DNA of 64,000 nt from Tyzzerella sp. (lineage in GTDB: Bacteria; Bacillota; Clostridia; Lachnospirales; Lachnospiraceae): assembly GCA_017465565.1 (NCBI GenBank), contig JAFTWA010000007.1, positions 62,001 to 126,000 of the forward strand, written 5' to 3'. Under the pieces are notes generated by a model. It saw nothing but the letters and a program-made list of their open reading frames with translations. It made no database searches and had not been told where the DNA came from. The position numbers and the translations under genes are program-made. The stretch's first letter is position 1, and each line of letters starts with the position of its first letter. Shown here piece after piece: positions 17,112 through 27,127 of the stretch.

Positions 17112-17756
17112 TTAATTCCGCCCTTCAAAATCCTCCTCGATATTTTTTGCCCAATCACTCGTAAGTGGTTGTTGCATACGTACATTGCAAACAACCTGCG
17201 CTACTGTCTCATACAACACCTTTGTCCCCTGTTCATCTGCATGATAATTTACTGCCCTCTCTTTTACAATTCCGATTTTGGCAGCTGTTTCCACCGCATC
17301 AATATTGGCTCCAATAAATAAAAACTCCCATCCATATTTTTCTTTTTGGCGTTCAATCATCTTTTTAACGGTGCTACTATCATAGCGATGACTTGCATTT
17401 TCCATACCGTCTGTTGTAATCACAAATATAGTCTGTTCTGGTACATCTTCTGGTCGCGCATACTTATGAATGTTACCTATATGCTTGATTGCGCCTCCAA
17501 TTGCGTCAATAAGTGCGGTGCATCCGCGAACCGTATAATCGGCTTCTGCCATTATCGGCACTTCTGATAACTTCACCCTATCATGTAATACTTCACTCAC
17601 ATGGTCAAATAACACAGTTGAGACATAACATTCTCCACTCTGTCTCTTTTGCTTTTCAAGCATCGCATTAAATCCACCGATTGTGTCCTTCTCAAGCCCT
17701 GCCATAGAACCACTGCGGTCCAAAATAAATACTAATTCTATAATGTTGTTCTTCAT
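17112..17756 (-). CDS. von Willebrand factor A domain protein
   Basis: A single VWA domain (about 214 residues) with a complete metal site: DRSGSM near residue 13, a Thr in the CTALIDAIG loop, and the Asp of ITTDGMENAS. Such cytoplasmic VWA proteins (TerY-like) organise metal-dependent complexes with partner enzymes. The second ATG (17756) is favoured over 17762 because AGGGGG is 8 bp from it and only 2 bp from the first. It ends 3 bp from the convergent Abi gene and lies downstream of the macro-domain gene, separated by a terminator. Its partner is unknown. Confidence 0.75.
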   Translation of the reverse strand: MKNNIIELVFILDRSGSMAGLEKDTIGGFNAMLEKQKRQSGECYVSTVLFDHVSEVLHDRVKLSEVPIMAEADYTVRGCTALIDAIGGAIKHIGNIHKYARPEDVPEQTIFVITTDGMENASHRYDSSTVKKMIERQKEKYGWEFLFIGANIDAVETAAKIGIVKERAVNYHADEQGTKVLYETVAQVVCNVRMQQPLTSDWAKNIEEDFEGRN

Positions 17757-17832
17757 CTTCATAACCCCCTAGTTTTTCTTTCTGTTTATATAATAGAGGT
17801 TATCTGATGACTAATGGTCGCTTTGAAAGCGA

Positions 17833-17862
17833 CAAAAAGAACGCAGCTTTCACCACGTTCTT
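17833..17862 (-). terminator. Intrinsic terminator of the macro-domain gene
   Basis: Minus strand AAGAACG, 12-nt loop, CGTTCTT followed by TTTG. It begins 8 bp after the macro-domain stop codon. Confidence 0.75.
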
Positions 17863-17869
17863 CTCTAAC

Positions 17870-18931
17870 CTACATTCCTAACAAACTTTGGTCAAACATA
17901 AATAGCGCTTCATTGATTTCAAAAATGTTGTAATTTCCACTTTGTATAAAATATTCAATGATAAGATCAAATTTGTTACTGTGAGAAAGTGCAAATCCAG
18001 CTTTCATCAACATATCTTTCGTTTCCTCAAGATTCAATTCTAGCGCAATTGCAAATGCAATGGCAGTTGTTTTGCTCGGCGAATAATGTACATTATTCCG
18101 AATCTTAGAAAATAATTTGCGGTCTACGTTTGCCTTTTTATAACACTCAGAATCCGTCATGCCTTTTTCATCAATTTTGCGAAGCAGCATCTCTGAAAAG
18201 CTTTCATCAATCTCTCCCAGTTTGTCTTCCAGACTGAATTTTGCCACCTGTTTTGGCATAGCAAGGCTTAGTTCTTTTACTGGCTCAACCTGTTGCGTTA
18301 CTGGTTCATCTAAAAATGTCGTTTCAAAACAAACCTCTTCTGCCTCTAGAATCTGGCTGCATTGCTCGCCACGCATCCGTTCAAAATGCGCATCTGTATG
18401 CGTCTCTACATAGTGGTCATCAATATACTCTTTGATATCCGCAAATAATTTCTCACTTATCTTATATGCTGCTTTATCAAAAATAACTACATAGACCAGC
18501 ATGTCATTTTCCAGCAAAAATGCGCTGATAACATCAATCGCCACTCTCAGTGCCTGATCTTTTGGATAACCATAAACACCACTCGAAATCAGAGGAAATG
18601 CAACAGATTCACACTCATATTCTTTTGCTAGTTGTAATGATTCACGATAGCATGACTCTAGCAGTTCTTTTTCACCATTGGTGCCACCTCTCCATACTGG
18701 TCCGACCGTGTGGATCACATATTTGCATGGTAATTTGTAGGCACCTGTGATCTTCGCCTGGCCAGTTTTGCATCCTTTTAATTTCATGCACTCCAAAAGC
18801 AAACCTTTGCCCGCGGCTCTATGTATAGCACCATCTACACCTCCGCCACCGAGCAGGGAGTTGTTGGCGGCGTTAACGATGGCGTCACATCTGAGTTTTG
18901 TAATATCTTCTCTGATAATTTGAATTGGCAT
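17870..18931 (-). CDS. Macro domain / helical HTH-like fusion protein
   Basis: About 353 residues. The N-terminal ~170 form a macro domain of the MacroD/YmdB type, with the ADP-ribose loop [25 protein letters not shown] and the second loop [13 protein letters not shown]; such enzymes remove O-acetyl-ADP-ribose or ADP-ribose from targets. The C-terminal ~125 residues ([31 protein letters not shown]...) look like a Cro/XRE-type helix-turn-helix followed by a helical tail. The ATG at 18931 with GGAG 8 bp upstream is preferred to a GTG at 18940. The role is unclear: reversal of ADP-ribosylation linked to nucleic acid binding, possibly in stress or phage defence. Confidence 0.8.
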   Translation of the reverse strand: MPIQIIREDITKLRCDAIVNAANNSLLGGGGVDGAIHRAAGKGLLLECMKLKGCKTGQAKITGAYKLPCKYVIHTVGPVWRGGTNGEKELLESCYRESLQLAKEYECESVAFPLISSGVYGYPKDQALRVAIDVISAFLLENDMLVYVVIFDKAAYKISEKLFADIKEYIDDHYVETHTDAHFERMRGEQCSQILEAEEVCFETTFLDEPVTQQVEPVKELSLAMPKQVAKFSLEDKLGEIDESFSEMLLRKIDEKGMTDSECYKKANVDRKLFSKIRNNVHYSPSKTTAIAFAIALELNLEETKDMLMKAGFALSHSNKFDLIIEYFIQSGNYNIFEINEALFMFDQSLLGM

Positions 18932-18936
18932 GGTTG

Positions 18937-19182
18937 TCACTCCATTTCTCTTAGGAATTGTTCCATTGATTCAGCTTTGACTGCAAGTTTGTTCCATTTT
19001 TTCAAAATATCTAAATTCTTTTCGTTCATAATTCTTTGTTGAAGTTCTTCTGATACAGTACCAAGATCTTTTAACAGTTCCAAAAGCAGTTCGGTCCTTC
19101 CTTCTTGATATAAATCTTCCAATGCCTTACACATATCTACTCCATCCTCCATTTTTTCTTTCCATCCAGAAACCGCTCCCAT
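18937..19182 (-). pseudogene. C-terminal remnant of an Rpn/PD-(D/E)XK nuclease family transposase
   Basis: The frame ends in DMCKALEDLYQEG, GRTELLLELLKDLGTVSEELQQRIMNEKN and a helical tail, the usual C-terminal end of the Rpn-type PD-(D/E)XK proteins common in Clostridia. The catalytic N-terminal nuclease domain, about 200 residues, is absent. The only starts lie within the neighbouring gene or lack a ribosome binding site. It overlaps the macro-domain gene start region. I read it as a decayed remnant. Confidence 0.55.
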
Positions 19183-19195
19183 TCTACAAACGCTA

Positions 19196-19534
19196 TTACC
19201 TGAATTTTTGTTTGACACTAGAAATAACTATACACATATATATTATCACAAAAATAGCACTTATTGTTGCTGTAATATAAACACCTTTTACAAAACATCT
19301 GCAAGCTATTCCACCCCAGATTAGAAATACAATTATTCGTGCCACTTTATGTCGTAATTTTGATTCTCCACTAGAACACAATACCAAATAGAAACTGAGT
19401 AACCACAATAACGTAAACAAAATCTTATACATAATAAAAAAACTACTTATCCACAAGTCAACTAACGCTATACCTCCTACTATTATTGCCATTATTCCTA
19501 TTACATTCACCATATTCCCTATTATGAATATCAT
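19196..19534 (-). CDS. Small hydrophobic membrane protein
   Basis: A 112-residue protein, almost entirely hydrophobic, with about four predicted membrane segments (near 5-25, 30-53, 65-82 and 85-105) separated by a short basic loop (SGESKLRHKVAR). AAGGAG lies 7 bp before the ATG. No family is recognised. It lies just after the terminator of the Tad operon. Confidence 0.55.
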   Translation of the reverse strand: MIFIIGNMVNVIGIMAIIVGGIALVDLWISSFFIMYKILFTLLWLLSFYLVLCSSGESKLRHKVARIIVFLIWGGIACRCFVKGVYITATISAIFVIIYMCIVISSVKQKFR

Positions 19535-19551
19535 CTCTTATCTCCTTTTAA

Positions 19552-19587
19552 AATTTCATCCACGGATACATATCCGTGGATGAAATT
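19552..19587 (-). terminator. Strong terminator of the Tad/surface operon
   Basis: A perfect 17-bp inverted repeat (TATCCGTGGATGAAATT and its complement) with only two bases in the centre, followed on the minus strand by TTTT. It starts 7 bp after the stop of the 2344-residue protein. Confidence 0.9.
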
Positions 19588-19594
19588 AATACTC

Positions 19595-22500
19595 CTATTC
19601 TTCTTCCTTTTTACGTTTCTTAGCTACAATAAAGTATATAATACCTAAAATCACAACAATAATACCTGCAATTGAACCATAGAATAATGGTTTGTTTGCA
19701 TAAAAAATAATCAAATCACTTTGTGAAACTGTAACCTTTTCAAATGTTTCGTTATATTCATTTGTAACGCCTTCTGTATTCATAGCACAGTCACTACAGA
19801 TAATCTGAACCTTATTTTCTAAACCTTCAGGTACGGTGAATGTAATCTTTCCGTCATTATCCGCAAGATATTGTAATAATTCTTCACCTGACATTTCAAA
19901 ACGCACACTAATATCGTTTCCATTTTTATCAATCAATGGATTACCATCAGAATCAAGTACAATTACTTTAAAACTATTTAATCTTCCTCCATCATCTGTA
20001 GGAATAACTGTTACTTCTTGTTCTTGTTTCTGGTAACGACCATTTGCTTCTAAACCACTGATTGTTAATACTGGTTTTGTCTGGTCGACTACAAATGTTA
20101 CATTTAAATCCTTTACATCACTGTATGCTGTCGTATTCGCCTTGTCCGTTGATTCGATTACAATACTGTATTCTCCTTCAGCAGAAAACAATTCTTTATT
20201 GATACGGTAAGTACGTTTACTCCATTCATTAGTTCCCCCAGAAAGTTTTGTCGTATAATCGCTTCCTTCTGATAAAATTCTTCCATTTAATTTCACAGCA
20301 TATGTTTCCACTGGGTCAACGTTAATTTCTTCTAAGACAATATCCTTTTCAACACTATATACATAATATTTTTCTACAACGTCCTTTGTATTTTCATCCG
20401 CCAACGCAAAAGTGGAGCCACCCCTATTAATTGAGAACCGAACTGTTTCATACTCACTTCCATCATCGAGAACGATTCGTGAATATTCATTATTTGCATG
20501 GTCTTTTACCGTACAAACCAAAGAATAGATTCCGTCTTCTTCAAGATTACCTACGGTATACGAGTATTCTTCTCCTTCTCTAACAGTTGCCATACTTCCG
20601 AGAGAAATTTCTTTTGCAGAATATTGTCCATCTTCACCACGCACAACTGCTGATAATACAGGCTTAAATGTATTTGCATCGAAATTGGTGTCTTTAACCG
20701 AAATTGTAAAATTATATATCTTGTCCTTATTAGCCGTATTCACCTTAACATTTGATACCCTAATTGTCGGATGCTCTTTATCAATTGTTAATTCGTTTGA
20801 AACATATTCATTCATTTGGTTAGTTGATCTGTCCGAATAGCGGAAAGTAACAAAATAATCGCCGTTTTCGGTCAATTTAAATGTTCCTGTGTGTTTATCC
20901 ACACTATCATCTACCCATTTCACATTAACAGTTTGGCTCACACCATCACGAGTTACTATTACCTCTACGTCCTGTGCGAAGAAGTTTGCTTCTTGAATAA
21001 CAATAGTTCCTTGAATATCGTCAGCATAGAAACTCTGAGTGTTTACTACTTTTACAGGATTATTTAATGTAACTTGTACTGTTGGTTTGATATTATCTAC
21101 AACAATACGTTTGTTTTCTACTTTCTCTTTATTATTTCCCGAAACGTCATATGCCGTAAATTCGATTGTACCATTGAATTGTTTATCTGCACTTAACACT
21201 TCTTTAGGAATCGTAAACATTGCAGTAAATCTATAACCTTCTTGCGTAATCTGTGCTTTTTCGATAATTGCATCAAGCAGTTCTGCATTTACGTTACTTA
21301 CACCTATACTGTTAATATAACTATACAAAAATTTATTGATTCCCGAGGTTACATCTTCACCTGAAATTGTAACTTTCATCTGCCCATTGTAGTAACCATA
21401 TTGTGTCGCTTCAATAGCCGTTTCAAATACACTTGTACTATATGTTACTTGTAAATTACTTGGCGCAACTGTATCTACAGTGAATAAATCTTTTGTATAT
21501 TCTGCACTTGAGCGCGCTGCAAGGTCTGCAAATTTAATATCAAATGCATAATTTGCATCTTGGCTGTATTTGATAGTAGCTGTGTGAACATCTCCTTCAT
21601 GTGTCCATGAGGCAGGATTTTTGAACAGGTCACTATAATACTTAGCCAAAGTATCATTCCCACCATCAACTAAAACATCTTTTCCTGTTACATCAACTGC
21701 TTCCACAATTACATCTACATCTTTTGCATCAAAATTATGTTCTGTAATCGTAATTGTTGCTTGCTGCTGCGCATTCAAATAATCACGATTCTCAATTGTA
21801 TTGATAATATTTTTATTATCATACGTTACAGCTACAATTGGATTCACATTATCTACTACAAATTCAGTTGCATATTGTTTTGCAACTCTTGTTGCCAAAT
21901 CCATGTAATCTACTTTAAATACATAATCTGCATCTTCTTTAAATGTGATTTTTGCTGTATGAACATCACCTTCATTTGTCCAATTCTTTGGGGCTTTTAG
22001 CAATGCTGCATAATCATCTAATTCGCCATTTGTTTCTAATTCTCTTGTTGCTGTCACAATTGCTACAACATCTTCTGCTCGGAAATTGCGCTCTGTAATT
22101 GTAACTGTTGCCGTTCTAGATGCTTTATAATATTTTCCATTTGCAACGTTGTTATTATCGTATGTTACGCTGATTATTGGATCTACATTATCAATTACAA
22201 ACTCTTCTGATGAATATTGCTCCGCTGCTCTTCCTGATAAGTCTGTGTAATCTAATGTCCATTGATAATTTGCATCTTCTTTGAATTCGATTGTGATTGT
22301 GTGTTCATCTTCATCATGTGTCCAACTATCATTATTTTTTAATATTAATGCGTAGTCCTCAATTGCAGATGCATCTAATGCACGTGTTGATGTTATGACC
22401 GCAACTATGTCTTTTGCATTAAAGTTATGCTCTATGATTGTAATTGTTGCTTTTCTTGAAGCATCGTAATACTTTTCGTTTGCAACATCTTCATTGTCAT

Positions 22501-25500
22501 ATACTACAGTTTTAATAACTGGATCCACATTATCAATTACAAACTCCTCTGATACATATTGTTGCGCTGTTCTTCCTGATAAATCTGTACAATCCAATGT
22601 CCATTGATAATTCGCATCTTCTTTGAATTCGATGATTGTTGTATGCACATCACCATTATGTGTCCAATTTTTATCGTCTTTTAATTTTGACGCATAGTCT
22701 TCAATCACATCTTGATTCAATTCTCGAGATGTTGTCACTACCGCTACAATATCTTCTGCTCTGAAATTATGTTCTGTAATTGTAATTGTTGCAGTTCTTG
22801 ATGCTTTATAATACTTACCATTGGCAGTGTCATTATTATCATACGTAACCCGAATTACTGGATCCACATTATCAATTACACTATCATCTGATACACATTG
22901 TGTTGCTGTTCTTCCAGACAAATCTGTATAGTCAATCGTAAATTTGTAATCAGCATCCTCTTTAAATGTAATTGTTGCAGTATGTGTATCTCCGTTATGT
23001 GTCCAATTGGTATTATCTTTTAATCTTGATGCATAGTCTTCAATTACCTCTTTATTAAATTCTCGAGATGTTGTCACCACAGCTACCACATCTTTTGCAT
23101 CAAAGTTATGCTCTGTGATTGTGATTGTTGCAGTTCTGGACGCTTTATAATACTTGCCATTGGCAGCACTATTATTGTCATATACTATCATTTCGATTAC
23201 TGGATCCACATTGTCGATTACACTATCATCTGATACACATTGTATTGCTGTTCTTCCAGATATGTCTGTATAATCAATTGTAAACTTATAATCAGCATCC
23301 TCCTTAAATGTAATTGTCGCAGTATGTGTATCTCCATTATGCATCCAATTCTTATCATCTTTTAATAATGCCGCATAATCTTCAACTGCCTCTTTATTTA
23401 ACTCTCGAGATGTTGTCATTACGAGCAGAACATCTTCTGCCCTAAAGTTATGCTCTGTGATTGTAATCGTCGCTGTTCTAGAAGCTTTATAGTACTTTCC
23501 ATTTTCTGAACTATTGTTGTCATATACAACTTCTTCAATTACTGGATTCACATTATCAACTACAAATTTTGCAGACTTATATTGTTCTGCCACTCTTCCT
23601 GATAAATCCGTACAGTCTAATGTCCATTGATAATCCGCATCTTCCGTAAATGTCACTGTAGTTGTATGTACATCGCCATCACTATTCCAATCTGCTTTCA
23701 AGAGCGCTTCATAATCTTTCACAGATACATCTGACAACACATTATCAACCGTAACCACCGGAATAACTTTACTCAAATCAAAGTTATGTTCTGTAATTTT
23801 AACTTCAAAAGTCTTTGAACCACTATAATATGTTTTTTCAACAGGTGTTACTTCGATAGTAGGTGCTGTCCTATCAATTCGGACTTCTTGTTTATATGTC
23901 TGTATTGCACGCTCAGTAACATCTACAAAACTTGCTGTTACAACATAATCTCCTTCTTCTGAAAATAGATATTCTCCAACCCACTTTCCAGACACCTCAT
24001 CTTTGGTCCATGTTACTGAAGCTTCGGTTTCATTTACTTTAACAATTGGTTTATCTGCTAAATCAAAGTTTACTTCTTCAATTGCAAATTTAATAGTAAT
24101 ATCATCTTGTGTATAAATTATATTATTTGTTGTTGTATACACTCCGTCATAATCTACAGTCAATTCAGGAGTTACTGTATCAATAACAATTACTTTTTCA
24201 TTTTCATCTTCATCTTTGTCTACAATATTTTGATTGTGCCCTGCAACATCTTCTACAGTAAAAGTAATTGTATCTCTGAATTGAGGTTCAATAGTAAACT
24301 CGTAACTCGCACTTTTTTCATTAATAGTTAAATCAGCTGCATCAACGGTGAACTCTTTGCCTGTATTCTTATATGTGTATACAAACTTTGTGATACCAGA
24401 AATATCATCTGCCGCTGTAAGTGTCACTGTGACAGGGGCCTCATAGATTCCAAAAGATATTTTTTCCAAAATCTTCTTCCATGTAGGTGTCGCACAAGAT
24501 ATAACTAAATCTTTTGGTACTGTTTTATCGATTTTAATATCACTGATAGCAATCGCATCTGTAATTGCACCATTTTCATCACGAAGATATACACTTACAT
24601 TATTTGTACCTTCCTTTTCGACTGTAACAGATTCGGCCCACGTATTGCCCGTAATTGCATTTGAATAACTAATTTCATATCCTTCTGGTGCTGTAATTGT
24701 AACGTCACCTGTGTACCAACCACTTTCATTTTTCGTATCACCTGACAAAGTGTATGGCTGTGTCGGAGTCTCTAAATTATCTACCTTCAGTGTATATTCC
24801 GCCGAACACTCATTATAGCTATCATCAGATGGCTTTGTTGCCTTTACAGTAATCGTTCCAATTTTTCCATTTTGTAATGAAACTACACCAGTTGAATCGA
24901 CACTTGCATCTAATGGATTTTCTCCAACAATCTCATAGGAAATTGCAGCAGTTCCATATTTTTCTCCAACTGGATTTGCGACATTAGTGTACGTTTGTTT
25001 TCCATAATACACACTAATCTCTGCTCCATTTTCGAATTCGATTGCTTGGTCTGCCTTTTTAATTGTAACTGAATACTCAGCAGATGTTACTTTGTATTTA
25101 TCATCTGCTGCTTTTGTCGCTTTTACTTTTACGGTACCGGCTTTTTTGATTGTTAATTCGCCTGTTGATGCATTGATATCTGCAACATCGCCGCCTTCAA
25201 CAATCTCGTACACAGCAGCATTACTACTTTGTCCGCCAGTTACAGCATTCAAAAATTTATTTCCATTATCATTGTATGTAATATTTTCTGGTGCTTCAGT
25301 TGTAAATTTGAATCCAGTTTGTTCTGCTGGCAAAACTTCTATTTCTTTCGTAATAGCAGTTGCTTCATTATAAGTATCATCACCTAATCTAGATGCTTTT
25401 AGTATAAATTTCCCTGCTTTGTTTAATGTCAACGTACCATCTGTCGCAACACTAGCAACATCTGTTCCTTCAGTAATTGTAAATGTATAGTCTCCTGTAC

Positions 25501-26629
25501 CACTTCCACCTGAAACTGAGATTTTAAGAGGCTCTGTACTATAAGTTAATGTATTTGGTACGTCATCAAATGTTAATGTTCCTTGATTTTCTTTTTTCAA
25601 CACAATGTTGTCACTCGGAACAATTGTGAATGTAATTAATTGCTCAAAAGTAGAGTCATTATCCCAATCAAATTGTAATTGTGTCTCAATATTTTCAGAC
25701 GCGTCCTTGGCTTCTTTTAATATTGCAGGTGTCAAGCGAACCCAGATGCCAATATAATGTTCAGAAGCACCTTCTGCCGAATCTTTGTTTGTCCAAAAAC
25801 AACGAGAAGTAGACCAATCTGTTGTCCCATAACTCATTCTCTGATATTGCGAATTTTTCAATTCTGCTTCTGACATCCCACTCGGTGCTTTTACTTCAAT
25901 TCCAGCCCACCATCCATCTTCATTTCTTCCAATTGTGGTATCCGCCGCTGACCATTTTAATGTTAACGCATCCTCTGTTACAGAAACATTTTTTGTTTCA
26001 CTTCCTGTAACCGTGCCACCATTATATGCTTTTACTGCAGCATACTTCGGATATTCTTGAACACCCGATTTATTTAATACAACTTTTTTAGGGTCAATTG
26101 ATATTGTAACCGTCTGTTCATATGTATCGTCTTTATCCCAGTCAAACTGCCATTGAGTATCAATTGTTTTTCCTGTTGCTCTTGCACTATTCAATTTTTC
26201 ATTGTTCAAATGTGCCCATAACTCCATATGGTGCTCTGAGTCACCTGCTTCGGAATCTTTGTTACTCCAGAAGCTAAGAGGACCTGTCCACACTGTATCT
26301 CCATAACTTTTTTTCTGATATTGCACGCCTTCCAATTCAGTTTCAGTCATTCCACTTGGTGCAATTACTTTAATTCCTACCCACCAACCATCTTTAGTTC
26401 TTCCGATGGATGTATCAGCTGCTGACCACTCGAGAGTGACTATATCTGAATTTGTAACGATTACTTCCGAATCGCCTGAAACCTCGATACCTTCACTGAT
26501 TGCTTGCACAGTACCATATGAATATGCAACGGCATATGTTGTTGTAGGTAGTATTCCAACCACTAATGCCACTGCCAAAATCAGTGCCACGATTTTCGAT
26601 ATCGGTGAGTCTTTTTTTACCTTCATCAT
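19595..26629 (-). CDS. Giant repeat-rich surface protein with Ig-like modules
   Basis: A 2344-residue exported protein. A signal peptide (about 1-35, ending TTTYAVA) is followed by two copies of a ~150-residue module (40-345) holding WSAADT-IGR, DGWW-GI and QFDWD; then several bacterial Ig-like/cadherin-like domains; then seven tandem repeats of about 113 residues (roughly 910-1700), each with TITEHNF, a TxTRELN-like segment, NWTHNGDVHT, FKEDA-Y and TDLSGR; then further Ig-like modules. It ends in one membrane helix (about 2313-2336) and KKRKKEEE, without LPXTG, so it is membrane anchored rather than sortase linked. It is the last gene of the Tad operon and is a likely adhesin or stalk. Binding partner unknown. 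Confidence 0.85.
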   Translation of the reverse strand: MMKVKKDSPISKIVALILAVALVVGILPTTTYAVAYSYGTVQAISEGIEVSGDSEVIVTNSDIVTLEWSAADTSIGRTKDGWWVGIKVIAPSGMTETELEGVQYQKKSYGDTVWTGPLSFWSNKDSEAGDSEHHMELWAHLNNEKLNSARATGKTIDTQWQFDWDKDDTYEQTVTISIDPKKVVLNKSGVQEYPKYAAVKAYNGGTVTGSETKNVSVTEDALTLKWSAADTTIGRNEDGWWAGIEVKAPSGMSEAELKNSQYQRMSYGTTDWSTSRCFWTNKDSAEGASEHYIGIWVRLTPAILKEAKDASENIETQLQFDWDNDSTFEQLITFTIVPSDNIVLKKENQGTLTFDDVPNTLTYSTEPLKISVSGGSGTGDYTFTITEGTDVASVATDGTLTLNKAGKFILKASRLGDDTYNEATAITKEIEVLPAEQTGFKFTTEAPENITYNDNGNKFLNAVTGGQSSNAAVYEIVEGGDVADINASTGELTIKKAGTVKVKATKAADDKYKVTSAEYSVTIKKADQAIEFENGAEISVYYGKQTYTNVANPVGEKYGTAAISYEIVGENPLDASVDSTGVVSLQNGKIGTITVKATKPSDDSYNECSAEYTLKVDNLETPTQPYTLSGDTKNESGWYTGDVTITAPEGYEISYSNAITGNTWAESVTVEKEGTNNVSVYLRDENGAITDAIAISDIKIDKTVPKDLVISCATPTWKKILEKISFGIYEAPVTVTLTAADDISGITKFVYTYKNTGKEFTVDAADLTINEKSASYEFTIEPQFRDTITFTVEDVAGHNQNIVDKDEDENEKVIVIDTVTPELTVDYDGVYTTTNNIIYTQDDITIKFAIEEVNFDLADKPIVKVNETEASVTWTKDEVSGKWVGEYLFSEEGDYVVTASFVDVTERAIQTYKQEVRIDRTAPTIEVTPVEKTYYSGSKTFEVKITEHNFDLSKVIPVVTVDNVLSDVSVKDYEALLKADWNSDGDVHTTTVTFTEDADYQWTLDCTDLSGRVAEQYKSAKFVVDNVNPVIEEVVYDNNSSENGKYYKASRTATITITEHNFRAEDVLLVMTTSRELNKEAVEDYAALLKDDKNWMHNGDTHTATITFKEDADYKFTIDYTDISGRTAIQCVSDDSVIDNVDPVIEMIVYDNNSAANGKYYKASRTATITITEHNFDAKDVVAVVTTSREFNKEVIEDYASRLKDNTNWTHNGDTHTATITFKEDADYKFTIDYTDLSGRTATQCVSDDSVIDNVDPVIRVTYDNNDTANGKYYKASRTATITITEHNFRAEDIVAVVTTSRELNQDVIEDYASKLKDDKNWTHNGDVHTTIIEFKEDANYQWTLDCTDLSGRTAQQYVSEEFVIDNVDPVIKTVVYDNEDVANEKYYDASRKATITIIEHNFNAKDIVAVITSTRALDASAIEDYALILKNNDSWTHDEDEHTITIEFKEDANYQWTLDYTDLSGRAAEQYSSEEFVIDNVDPIISVTYDNNNVANGKYYKASRTATVTITERNFRAEDVVAIVTATRELETNGELDDYAALLKAPKNWTNEGDVHTAKITFKEDADYVFKVDYMDLATRVAKQYATEFVVDNVNPIVAVTYDNKNIINTIENRDYLNAQQQATITITEHNFDAKDVDVIVEAVDVTGKDVLVDGGNDTLAKYYSDLFKNPASWTHEGDVHTATIKYSQDANYAFDIKFADLAARSSAEYTKDLFTVDTVAPSNLQVTYSTSVFETAIEATQYGYYNGQMKVTISGEDVTSGINKFLYSYINSIGVSNVNAELLDAIIEKAQITQEGYRFTAMFTIPKEVLSADKQFNGTIEFTAYDVSGNNKEKVENKRIVVDNIKPTVQVTLNNPVKVVNTQSFYADDIQGTIVIQEANFFAQDVEVIVTRDGVSQTVNVKWVDDSVDKHTGTFKLTENGDYFVTFRYSDRSTNQMNEYVSNELTIDKEHPTIRVSNVKVNTANKDKIYNFTISVKDTNFDANTFKPVLSAVVRGEDGQYSAKEISLGSMATVREGEEYSYTVGNLEEDGIYSLVCTVKDHANNEYSRIVLDDGSEYETVRFSINRGGSTFALADENTKDVVEKYYVYSVEKDIVLEEINVDPVETYAVKLNGRILSEGSDYTTKLSGGTNEWSKRTYRINKELFSAEGEYSIVIESTDKANTTAYSDVKDLNVTFVVDQTKPVLTISGLEANGRYQKQEQEVTVIPTDDGGRLNSFKVIVLDSDGNPLIDKNGNDISVRFEMSGEELLQYLADNDGKITFTVPEGLENKVQIICSDCAMNTEGVTNEYNETFEKVTVSQSDLIIFYANKPLFYGSIAGIIVVILGIIYFIVAKKRKKEEE

Positions 26630-26659
26630 TTCATCTCATTTCCTTTCTTTTCTTATCTT

Positions 26660-27115
26660 TTATCCCAAATTAATAATTTCATCTGTGTGAATGAATGTAA
26701 TCTCATATTCAATTACAAAATCACATCCCTGCATATTACTTAACACTGCAGTTTCTTCTGAAACAACATTATCTAATACCATTGTTTCATTCAATTGTTG
26801 TGTGCCTATTTTTTCTGTCGCCATAGCTCCTGCGATTGGGCCAGTTTCTGCTCGATATAGACTTCCCGTTGGCGAAATCCTATCTGTCAATTTCCCTCTT
26901 TCTTGATTTACCAGGCTACTTCTATATGTTTTGTCTCCTGTACTTGCATTTTGTTTTCTGATTTCCTCAATTGCCTTCTTAGCCGTTGTTCCAGTTAAAT
27001 CTCCAATTACTCTTGGAATCTTCAAATAAACAAATAAAAAGACAGTTACTGCTGCCATGACGCCACAAAGAACGGCAGCACCTATGAATACGTATTGATA
27101 TATTTCATATGTCAT
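26660..27115 (-). CDS. Small membrane protein with candidate phosphothreonine motifs
   Basis: A 151-residue protein with one N-terminal membrane helix (about 9-31) and a cytoplasmic tail, assuming the positive-inside rule (KIPRVIGDLTGTTAKK follows the helix). The tail contains NETMVLDN and EETAVLSN, both close to the GETTVL motifs in the FHA protein of the same operon. It lies 12 bp downstream of the kinase gene and 30 bp upstream of the giant surface protein. I infer that it is a kinase substrate that docks the FHA protein at the membrane; no family name is recognised. Confidence 0.65.
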   Translation of the reverse strand: MTYEIYQYVFIGAAVLCGVMAAVTVFLFVYLKIPRVIGDLTGTTAKKAIEEIRKQNASTGDKTYRSSLVNQERGKLTDRISPTGSLYRAETGPIAGAMATEKIGTQQLNETMVLDNVVSEETAVLSNMQGCDFVIEYEITFIHTDEIINLG

Positions 27116-27127
27116 AGTCTACCCTCC

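Noticed and set aside
21480-23870. Regular ~340-bp repeats suggestive of a repeat array
   Set aside because: They are in frame within the giant surface protein and encode its tandem domains; not CRISPR.
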